From the NCBI RefSeq assembly GCF_032854445.1, contig NW_027017953.1, forward strand, positions 934,501 to 994,500: a stretch of DNA of 60,000 nt, written 5' to 3'. The notes beneath the pieces are model-generated. The model did not search any database. It saw nothing but the letters and a program-made list of their open reading frames with translations, and was not told the DNA's origin. Positions 47,521 to 58,100 of the stretch are shown here, in pieces (within the stretch, counting starts at the first letter, position 1; every line of letters begins with the position of its first letter). Position numbers and translations under genes: made by a program. This stretch comes from Liolophura sinensis. Its lineage: Eukaryota > Mollusca > Polyplacophora > Chitonida > Chitonidae.

Positions 47521-49768
47521 ATGGAATGGATGTGGAAGGTAACCCCCCGTTTTCACTGTGAATTTAATCTGACAGTTTGCAGAAACTATGTGGTCCATCA
47601 TTTTGCGCCATAGCCTTCCCTCAAATTTGCATCTCCTCAGTCACATGGCTTTCTGCCTGTCAGGACTGACAGCCAGCTGATCAAAACATAGTGACATAAT
47701 GAAAGGTCAACCACAGATGCGCATGGGCGGGTAGCAATAACACAGTTTAGTAGGTCAGAATGTCGATACGGCATGTGAGCATAAGTGACAACTGTGAATT
47801 ATCTTGGATTTACTGGCCGTAAAGGCTACAGAATGTGGAAAAACTCCGCAGAGGAACAGAGGATGACTCGGTGAATGTAATTCATTGGAATTTAGCCCTG
47901 ATTATGCATGTATTGGTTCATTTTGCATGGATTTTTGTTGCGCGTAGTTTGTCCACGCTATGCTGTTTTTTCATACCACTTTTTTAACCTGGATGACTCC
48001 TCAACTGTGATCTAACCCCACATTAAAAGATCACTGCTGAGATCCTTGGCTAATCTTGTACATCTTGTTTAATCTATTCTTTGTTTTTTTTTAATTTAAA
48101 AAGTTTTCTATTCATCAATGCTGATCATGGGTCCCCTCTATCTCACTACTGATAAGACTGATCCTAAACAATTATCCAGTCTGCTTGTTAAAAGGTCTAA
48201 CTTGCCTAGTAGTGGCAGTGATAACTATATGTATGATTTGCTTTACTGTGAGGAGTATACATTCAAACATTGCTGTTGAAGTTAGAATTTATCCAGTTTC
48301 CACTAGTTTCATGCTTGTGTGAATTTATTAGCAATCACACAATGGACACCTACCTGGAATTGATAGTTGAGACGACTATGACTATGGACAGACAAATTAT
48401 TTGGTGCCAAGCTTTAGTATATTAAAGCCAGAAAGGCAACTACAGAGGTGTTGAAGGTAAACTTATGGGAAGGTTGTGATAGTATAGGCCTACTTAATCA
48501 CAGCCCTGCAATGAGCCATGATTTGGCATTTTAGAGTATATGGCGTCAAAAGCAACATTCACATTTTATTACTCACTGACTTGTTTTTATTTCAGATAAA
48601 CAAACAATGGGCTTTCGCTGAAGACCCTTGACATACCACCTTAAAACGAAAACCATGTTCTAACATAACGTATCAAGGTTTACGACCCACCCTGAAGCTC
48701 CCCATCTCCAAAAATGACAGCGTTGTTGTTGTAGCAAAAAGCGCAAGCCGCAGCCTTATAATAACAGTAGATATTAAAATAGAAAAAAAGGCAGCTGCCG
48801 GTATGCTTTTCTGCACAGCCCCACAACAGACACAAACTAATCACAAACTGTCAATTTCTTTTCCCTTACCTTTCAGGAATCTCTGTTTCTGGCCAAATTT
48901 AACCTCTTGTTTCGGCGTAGACGACTGGATGTTCCACGATGCCCGGATGGTGGTGACTGAAGCATAAATACATGGGGCTCAAGAGGGGTACCGCCGTCAT
49001 CCCGCTTATTATCACGATTATTTACGTTCTATTAGGTGTAACTTAAACAGCTGCCGTTGAGACAAACTGTCGGATTAGAAGACCATGGATAAAATTAGTT
49101 TGATTTATTGTCCGGCCTCTAGTCGCCAAACTGACAAAGAGTTAGAGGGCTTCGAATATTTTTTGGACGGTTGAGTGCACAACATATATCAGCTTGCGTA
49201 ATTTGACACCTTTACTTGTAATTTACTTCATTTGAACCTAACTACAGTTACTCAGATATTCGAAACTTCTGGTCGTAAGATAATATGCTTGTCGTGATTC
49301 TTACGACTTGCGACATGGTACAGCAACCTCCAAGTGTTACGTATACTTACATACGCCGTGTTTTTTTTTTTTTTTTTTTTTTTTTTTTAGCATGTGGTAA
49401 ATTCTGATGCAAAACAAACCCAAAATGCCTTGGGCTATTGGGTCGAATGACTGAACTAATAGATTCTAAGCCTTAGGCCACATCACAACTTCTTTAATAT
49501 ATGTATGCAGTATATAGACCTCAACCGAGAATTGATATTTGCTGTCAATTTGTTATGTACTATGTTTAAACTCATTCAAACCCTTAGGGCTCACAGTAAT
49601 TAGATCAGTGTTGAATGGCACATTTTTATTTTTACGTCTCCCGACTTAAAGAAGAAATAAAAGTTTTAATTTTTATCTTTGTTTTGTATTTTCACTTCAC
49701 CGAAAAGTGAGGCTGGAGGGAGACGTATTTAAATGTAACTAATGTAGTTGTTAGCAGCAGAACGTATC
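47521..49768. other. Unique DNA; a minus-strand donor at 48,870
   Basis: No coding exon is recognised. On the minus strand ATTCCTGAAAG then GTAAGGGAAA (exon end 48,870) is a good splice donor preceded by CpG-containing sequence up to about 49,010. It could be a leader exon of a minus-strand transcript, for example an alternative Rab3 promoter. A T run of about 30 lies at 49,361-49,389. Confidence 0.3.
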
Positions 49769-49818
49769 GGGAAGACAACTATTGCACTCAATGCAGTACA
49801 TTTTCCAGTTGTCTCCCC
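49769..49818. repeat. Short inverted repeat, GGGAAGACAACT family
   Basis: GGGAAGACAACT (49,769-49,780) and AGTTGTCTCCCC (49,807-49,818) form 12-bp arms with one mismatch around a 26-bp loop. The same terminal motif bounds the element at 46,645-46,776. Confidence 0.6.
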
Positions 49819-49839
49819 TTAGCCACGCTCTCGATATAA

Positions 49840-50064
49840 TTTATTTAAACGATTACGCCCTGCTCAAGAATATTTCACTTATACGACGGCCGTCAGCATT
49901 ATGGTGGGAGGAAACCGCAGGTTGCTGACAGACCTTCCCACGTACTGACGGAGAGGAAGCCAGCACGGGCTGGACTTGAACTCACAGCGACCGCATTGCT
50001 GAAAGGCTCCTGAGTCATTACGCTGCGCTCGCGCGTTAACCACCTGAGCCACGGAGGCCCCTCG
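49840..50064 (-). mobile_element. Near full-length tRNA-derived SINE with target-site duplication
   Basis: On the minus strand the element starts GGGGCCTCCGTGGCTCAGGT (A-box) and has a B-box (GTGAGTTCAAGTCCAG). It continues through a conserved body (GGAAGGTCTGTCAGCAACCT, TTTCCTCCCACCATAATGCT) and ends GTATAAGTGAAATATTCTTG with an AT-rich tail. CTCGATATAA flanks it at 49,830-49,839 and 50,065-50,074, a 10-bp target-site duplication typical of LINE-driven insertion. This is the best reference copy for the family in the window. Confidence 0.88.
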
Positions 50065-50074
50065 CTCGATATAA

Positions 50075-51780
50075 AGACAACTTAGTATTCCCAAACTGAT
50101 GACGTCGTATGTCAGGCAATGTCTTTAAATGTTGCCTCTTCTTCTTTGCAATCAACACATGAGAGGGAAAAAGCTTCTATAGCTATATATGACATACCAG
50201 TATACTTCATAGGTTACTTTCTTTCCGTATTTCAAGACCATCGCATGACACGCAGATGGGATTAAGAGACGTTATTTTAATCTCAGCACGCAGTGATTGA
50301 CGTTTAAATCAAGTGAAACTTCAGTTCTTACATGCCTGTTAAGTTTAGTAATTTTTACTGGCTTTTAAAAGTGTCTTCAAATTCTGTGCATGTGTCATAA
50401 ATTCCATACAAAAGTTCGAGGAGATGACGGGCACAGGCTTCTGCTAAGTACAAGTGTGTACTTCGAGCCTCATACCTGCTCGTTGTTGGTGACAAGTTCA
50501 CAATGCATTATATAAGAAATAAATAATTGTCATGAAGACCAGCGGTAAGGATTTTGTGACGCAACCTCACTTTATATTAATTTAAGACATATTCATAACA
50601 ATTTACGTTTGTTATGTGAACTGCATTCGGCGTAATTTAGTGGCATATGCGCTGCATCCACTAAATAAACCCAAAGCTAGAGATTCACTGCATTGTTATC
50701 TGTAGGGCCTACTGGTATAAACAAATATCCAACTCCCCATGCACCATTGCAGGTAAATAAATAAGGCGTAACTTTTCTTCTTATAACTGAATTCTTATTT
50801 GATAGGTCCTAATTTATTTGCTTTAACGCTTCATAACTAGTACCACCAGAGCCACTCGATCAGGGTCAACGGAGTGCATCTGCACACGTGAATATACCAT
50901 ATGGTCATATTTTAAATAATTGCAAAATTTTTGTGCATAACATAACAGCGCACGTGGTTATTACGCCGTGCGTGTCGTTACACGCATCCCACCCCCAGAC
51001 AAGCCACGGTCCCTACTCTCTGGCCGTACCCATCGCTTATCAGTGTGCCAACCACCCTCTCTGACACGGCCATTCCCGCATACATGTCGTCACATGTTAA
51101 CATGCATTGCTCACTAAATTATGACGCCTGGACTGCTAAGTTAAGATATATTAATTAATGCGTATTTAATTTGCTGACACAATTGATACATAATTTAAGG
51201 ACCCCAGTCGATCAAACCTGCATGTGCTGGTACGAGCTGGCTATGTCAGACCAAACGGAAACCTATTATTCTGTAGTGTTCATTAATCGGCTTGAAAGTT
51301 CAGTTAAATATCATACAATATAAGGGAACGTGAAAATATTAATTCTATACAGTTTCTTATTAGCATTGATTGCGAAAAAAATAAAAGATGAGTAAAATTA
51401 TATTTCCTTTACAGAAAAGATGCATCGAAAAACACATGATGCCTCTAAGGTAATTTTCACAACTACCAAATGAACTTTTGTACAATGACGAACGAAAAGG
51501 AAAGAAAAGTACTACTAAATTATAAATATAAAATAAAAAAAATAATAAGTTGGACTTAAAACGATCTTTTATTACAAAATAGTTACGTTGAATTGTTTTC
51601 ACACGCCTCCAATGACCATTTTAATAAATTATTTGTAGTTTGTTGTTTAAACTATAAACATTTTTATTAATGAAATGCATTAGACTATTTTTTTACCACA
51701 GAAAGGTAAGATATTCCATTCCAAATTGCAATGTAAGAATGCTGGACAATTTATGGAGGAAAGGACACATTGTGTAAAAA
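50075..51780. other. Intergenic DNA, no gene seen
   Basis: Non-repetitive sequence upstream of MED26. A patch near 50,940-51,080 is richer in CpG, but no exon is recognised there. Confidence 0.45.
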
Positions 51781-51886
51781 TGATGAATTAGGACACGTGC
51801 GTCGGTCCTGCAGCTCGACCTAGGCTTGAATAGTCTTCAAGCCCGACATGTTGGCTCTATATGAGGCTTTTATATGATCCCGAAGA

Positions 51887-51967
51887 TGACGTCACCCCAG
51901 GTACCGAAGACTGCTCACGTGGGTAATTTTACTACGGAATTTCCCGAAGATGACGATTTTGACGTCA
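51887..51967 (+). promoter_or_regulatory. MED26: MED26 upstream region with two CREs and an E-box
   Basis: Two perfect palindromic CREs (TGACGTCA at 51,887-51,894 and 51,960-51,967) flank a CACGTG E-box (51,916-51,921). Each CRE is near a TCCCGAAGATGACG copy (51,878 and 51,943), so the block may have arisen by duplication. It lies 144-224 bp upstream of the MED26 ATG. The transcription start is not visible, so part of this could be 5' UTR. Confidence 0.5.
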
Positions 51968-52110
51968 CATCGATCCAGAACAAGCTTCCCATATGTCAGT
52001 GCGTTATAAAGCACAGTTGTACAATGTCTGGATGTCCGCCATACCTGTGGCAGACTATCGGGCACTCTGCTGGCACAAGTCCCGTTACATAGGAACTTCT
52101 GGCTGGCCCC

Positions 52111-52173
52111 ATGCAGTACTCTCCTCAACAGATAAAAGATAGACTTCTAAGGGCACTAGATGAGGACAATAAT
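52111..52173 (+). CDS. MED26: MED26 coding exon 1
   Basis: This exon encodes 21 residues (MQYSPQQIKDRLLRALDEDN and one more Asn) and ends at donor GTAAGAA. The ATG is preceded by GGCCCC. The human start has a few extra residues before the equivalent SPQQIRDRLLQAID. It is too short to be found by length alone and was identified from homology and the phase-0 join to exon 2. Confidence 0.93.
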
Positions 52174-55100
52174 GTAAGAAAACCGACTTGAAAACGTGTT
52201 TTTTTGTCGTGAAGTTAAGGTGGTGTCCGGTGCAACTTTTCTTGGGTTGTGTACCATCAACGTTGCTCGTTGGCGACAACATGTGTCTTCATATATTTCC
52301 ATTTTTCATGTTCTTCTGCACCATTTATTAGATAAATTTTGGTTCTGTCGATGACATGAATGTACCATAGTAATCTTTATTTTAAGTCTGTGTACTGATT
52401 TTACGTTTTAAACGGTGGGAATGTGTTTGAAAAATGGACTAGTAAGCGGGGGCGACTGGTGTAGTTGCCATTTCAGCCGGCGGGGAGTTGCTGCCGTGAT
52501 CAACGCGTTCAGGCCACATATCTGTCTCAACACTTCCGTCCACATTGCTGCAAATCTCCACTACATTTCTTCTGCACGCTTTGCTTGTTGTGTACCAAAC
52601 CACGCATGTACCTGGTAAAAGTGGTCGCTTGTGAAAGGTCGCTGATGTCTTTCGTTTTGTTCGTAAGCAATCGAAAGAGATCTAAAAATAAAAAGGGTAG
52701 ACTTAACCGGTTGTCACGTGGTACACTGAACATGTTAGTATGTATAAATATGCATTTATGCCTGTATATAGAAAAAGCTGACCAGGGAAGTTGAAGACCT
52801 ATGTCCTCTCTTGTGCAGTGTAAATACAGTGGTTTTGTGGGGATGCTGTCCAGTGTTAAGTGGACTCAGTATAAAAAGTTATGTAATTTGTTCAGCACAT
52901 GTACGGAGTTAAAGAGAGGATGTGCATATAGCGTGGCTATTTCATTACAAACTTGAATTTTACCAGTTGATGAGGTTGGATGATGGTATGCTGTTTAATA
53001 TTTTGCTCTCAGATGCAGCACTGTAGCTCTCCTATTTTGTATGCTGATGGCCAGAGAACTTCATGGTGAAAGCTGGTCGAAATTGGGCCAGTAATTTATT
53101 TGTTTAGACACATATCTTTGGCTAAACATTACCAAAAAACAAAGAAAGGGCTAACATTTGAATAAAAGGTGTGTTTTCATTTAAACTGTGTGTTGCACAG
53201 CCTGTCAATATATAGTTATTCACTATAGCCTCCATATACGGCTGATATTTATGGTTTATGTGAGGTATCCCCATCTCCAACCTGCCATATTCTTGAGTAC
53301 CGCGTAAAACACCAATCAAAAAAAAAAAAAAAAAAATCCAACCTGCCATGTAGCCTCGCCTTTGATTGAACTGGATTTTCCCAATGTCTGAAGCTTTTAC
53401 TCTGTAGTTCTCAGATCATCACCATTACAACAGAGCCTCAGTACTGTATCTACTTATTCCTAAATTAATACCCCAATCTATTTTCATAAACTGACGTATT
53501 GGTGCTGGGTGCCTCCTCACTCCCACTTCCAAATTTCTACAGTCAGAAACAGTTCTTTAGTTTTGATATTGTAGTTTGTGTTGTTAAGCTTTCTTTTTAC
53601 GATGGTATGTATTGTTCAGACATCACTGTCTGGGATATCTTGTATAGTAGCATTATTGTCATGTTTGTATACTGTCATGTCCATCTCATATTGTCATGTC
53701 ATGTCAGGAATCATTGCTTTGGTTGTATTGTTATGCCACTGATTTTGGGTCATCCTTCTTTGTGGTTGTATCATCATTATGCTGCTATCATACATAAGTT
53801 TCATTGGGTTTATTGTTGTGTCGTTGTTGTATTATCCTGTTGCAGTGATACTAGTGTCGGAAATTAGTGTTTTGGTTTTATGATTTTTCCGTGGATGTAT
53901 TGTCCTGTCACTGTGATATCAGGTTTGGTTTGGTTTCACCACACTCTGTCTAGTTTATTAAGCACAGATTTGTCAGGTACCTGGTGAAGGTGTTGTTTCA
54001 CCAGGCTCTGGCTAGTTTCCTCCACCCATAAACCAGAGATTTGTCAGGTACCCGGTGAAGGTGTTGTTTCACCAGGCTCTAGCTAGTTTCCTCTACCCAT
54101 ACACCAGAGATTTGTCAGGTACCTGGTGAAGGTGTTGTTTCACCAGGCTCTGGCTTTCCTCTACCCATACACCAGAGATTTGTCAGGTACCTGGTGAAGG
54201 TGTTGTTTCACCAGGCTCTGGCTAGTTTCCTCCACCCATAAACCAGAGATTTGTCAGGTACCTGGTGAAGGTGTTTCACCAGGCTCTAGCTAGTTTCCTC
54301 TACCCATACACCAGAGATTTGTTAGGTACCTGGTGAAGGCGTTGTTCCACCAGGCTCTGGCTAGTTTCCTCTACCCATACACCAGAGATTTGTTAGGTAC
54401 CTGGTGAAGGTATTGTTTCACCAGGCTCTGGCTAATTCCCTCCACTCATAAGCCAGAGATTTGTCAGGTACCTGGTGAGGGTGCTGTTATGTATTTTATT
54501 TTAAACATCCCCTAATCTGAACAAAGTTCAAAATACTCCTCTGCAAACTTCATCTACCTAAGCTAAAACCTTAACTTCATTTGACATGCATTAATTTTCT
54601 TTGACTCTGTGTCAACCCTTTGACCCCAATCTGGCCATATACCATAGCTGCTGACCTATGACAAGAGTGTGTGTAGCTGCTGTCCTGTGACAAAAGTGTG
54701 TGTAGCTGCTGTCCTGTGACAAGAGTGTGTGTAGCTGTTGTCCTGTGAGAAGAGTGTGGGTAGCTGCTGTCCTGTGACAAGAGTGTGTGTAGCTGCTGTC
54801 CTGTGACAAAGGTGTGTAGCTACTGTCCTGTGACAAGAGTTTGTGTAGCTGCTGTCCTGTGACAAGAGTGTTTGTATCTGCCATCCTATGACAAGAGTGT
54901 GTGTAGCTACTGTCCTGTGACAAGAATGTGTATAGCTGCTGTCCTATGACAAGTGTGCATGTAGCTGCTGTCCTATGACGAGTGTGTGTAGCAACTGTCC
55001 TGTGACAAGTGTGCATGTAGCTGCTGTCCTCTGACAAGGATGCATGTAGCTGCTGTCCTATGACGAGTGTGTGTAGCAACTGTCCTATGACAAGTGTGCA

Positions 55101-58100
55101 TGTAGCTGCTCTCCTATGACAAGGTTGCATTTAGCTGCTGTCCTGTGACAAGGGTGCATGTAGCTGCCGTCCTATGACAAGGGCACATGTAGCTACTGTC
55201 CTATGACAAGAGTGTTCGTAGCTGCCATCCTATGACAAGGGTGCATGTAGCTACTGTCCTATGACAAGGGTTTATGTAGCTGGTGTCCTTTGACAAGTGT
55301 GCATGTAGCCACTGCCCTATCACAAGAGTGTGTAGCTGCTGTCCTATGACAAGGGTGCATGTCCTTTGACAAGTGTGTGTGTAGCTAATGTCCTATGACA
55401 AAAGTGTGTGTAGCTACTGTCCTGTGACGAGGGTGCATATAGCTGCTCTCCTATGACAAGGGTGCATGTAGCTGCTCTCCTGTGACAAGGGTGCATGTAG
55501 CTACTGTCCTATGACGGTGCATGTAACTGCTGTTCTATGACAAGGGTACATGTAGCTGCTGTCCTATGGCAAGGGAAGATGTAGCTACTGTCTATGACAA
55601 GGGTGCATGTAGCTGCTCTCCTATGACAAGGACACATGTAACTGCTGCTCTATGACAGGGGCACATGTAACTGCTGCCCTATGACAAGGGTGCATGTAGC
55701 TGCTGCCCTATGGCAAGGGAAGATGTAGCTACTGTCTATGACAAGGGTGCATGTAACTGCTGCCCTATGACAGGGGCACATGTAACTGCTCCCCTATGAC
55801 AAGGGTGCATGTAGCTGCTGTCCTATGACATGCGTGCATTTAGCTGCTGTCCTATGACATGAGGCATGTCCTTTGATGAGGGTGCATGTAGCTGCTCTCC
55901 TATGACGAGGGTGCATGTAGCTGCTCTCCTATGACAAGGGCGCATGTAGGTACTGTCTATAACAAGGATGCATATAACTGCTCTCCTACGACGAGGGTGC
56001 ATGTAGGTACTGTCTGTGACAAGGGTGCATGTAACTGCTGTCTGTGACAAGGGTGCATGTAACTGCTGTCTGTGACAAGGGTGTATGTAACTGCTGTCTG
56101 TGACAAGGGTGTATGTAACTGCTGTCTGTGACAAGGGTGTATGGTTTCTGTAGATTCCAATTCACCTTATTCATCTGATGTTCAAGTTGCCAGGTTAATA
56201 AGATTTTTCCTTTTGCATTGTTCCATGTACAGATTTAATTTACACATGATAATGTCTTACTCAACAACCTGCAGATAGTCATGTGTTTCCCCTGGGCTCT
56301 GCCCGGTTTCCTCACACCATAATGCTGGCCGCCATTGCATAAGTGAAATATTCTTGAGTACGGCGTAAAACACCAATCAATTAAATAAATAAATGTCTTA
56401 CTTAGATACCCGGATCCTACTAATGAGGACCCTCTTTCACAAAACTTCATAAATCAACTCTTGGTAACCTTTCCTTATGGTATTATGACCTACACAATGT
56501 CTTGCGCAAAAAGTTAGGAGAAATATGACTTGCAAAGTTTTGTGGTAGTGGGGCCTGGCTATGAAAACCAGTATTAAAAGAGTGATTGATTGTTTTTGCA
56601 GGTTGTGGACATGGCCCAAGTGTTGGAGGTCATCTCCATTCTGGAGACCTATACCATTACTAGAGAAGCTTTGGAGGTAGGCTTATCTCATGTTCACTCA
56701 TTAACAGTCATAGCAGTTCATGTGGTAATCTTACATATTGGACCTACAATATTAAGTAACAGATATAATACTTGTCCGTGACCTTTTGTCTGCTTCTTTA
56801 GCCGATACACATTGTAATTGTAACAGGAATACATATTTTTGTCTTTTCCCCTCTGGTTGGCACATCTAATGAGCAAAGCATATATATCTTTACTTTTCTG
56901 AAAAAACTGAGAAACATGGACATGTCATACACGAGATATGTTTTTTTTTTCAGCAAACTAGAATTGGAAAGACCATTAATGAACTGCGGAAAAAGACGAA
57001 AAATGAGGAACTGGCAAAAAGGGCCAAGCGCTTGGTGCGAAGCTGGCAGAAGCTTGTATCTGGCGGGGGAGATTCCGGGGCAACAAATGGGGATCCGTCA
57101 GGGGCCTTGCCTCATCCATGTGTGGCTATGTTACAGGGTAGTCCCCGATCCCGCCCCAATAGTCCCGCCTCAGTCCTCAGCAATATCTCACCGGGCCTGT
57201 CAATCAGCCGGCCAGGTACTCCTCTCACTCCAGGGAGCAAGTCTAGTCTAACCTCAAACAGGGTGAAATCTCGCCCTCAGACACCCAACTCTGTGGGAAG
57301 TGGGGCACGGCTTCAGACTAATGTGTCCCCTAAGCTGCATTTTGGTGGCAGAATTGGTGCCCAACCCAACCAAAATGCGACCTCAGAAAACCTGGGCCAC
57401 CGTCAAACTCTCTCCCCGCTGATCACTGGAACTAAAGGGAGAACACTCAGTCCCGCTGTATCTGGTGGCATTCGTGTTAGCCCCTCTAGCGATCGGGGGA
57501 AGACAAAGAAGCCAGATAAAAACGCTGTACAAAATGTGAATCATTCCAATGGAAATAAAAACCTTTCTCCTGCCTTGTATGGGGTGAACTCTGAACTCAG
57601 CAGATCTCCTGCCTTGCCTGGAGTTAACTCTGAACTTAGCAGATCTGATCTGGCAGCACAGAAGAAACGGTCGCGAACAGAAGCTGACACAGACAGCTCC
57701 TCCACCAAAAGACTGTCCGTGCGAACTGGCTGGACTGCCGGGGATAACTCCTGCCAGCCTCCCGCGAACCAGTTAAACCAAGAGCGTAGACACTCGCCGG
57801 TAAATGGGATGGTGAAGCACTCTGGGAAGTCTAGTGGCCTTAAGGGGTTTGTGAGGGAAAGTCATTACCGCCCAGCAACCACGCTTCATGGTAGTAAGCC
57901 AGCCACTGTCACATCACCTAGCCTGGATGACTCAAGAGATAGTGACAGCTTCTCCGCCAAGCGGACTATTAATTTCAGTGTGCAAAATAAACTGGGCGAT
58001 GCCGACAAACCTGGCAAAGAAAGTTTAGTAAAACCTCCCAAAGCAAGGGTAAAAACTACAGCTGAGTTAATCGCTGAACTCCAGGCAAAAAGTGATACTG

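Larger units (their letters stand above)
52174..56601 (+). other. MED26: MED26 intron 1 (4.4 kb)
   Basis: The donor GTAAGA and the acceptor TTGTTTTTGCAG delimit it. It contains a tiny SINE-tail insertion (53,289), two minisatellites (53,927-56,145) and a truncated SINE (56,262). Open frames at 52,415-52,794 and 53,499-53,867 have no recognisable domain. Confidence 0.92.

Noticed and set aside
51874-52092. 72-codon frame just upstream of MED26
   Set aside because: It overlaps the CRE-rich promoter or 5' UTR, is not in frame with a conserved extension, and human MED26 has no comparable N-terminal part.
54612-55130. 172-codon His/Thr-rich minus-strand frame
   Set aside because: Translation of the 29-bp array through three frames in turn.
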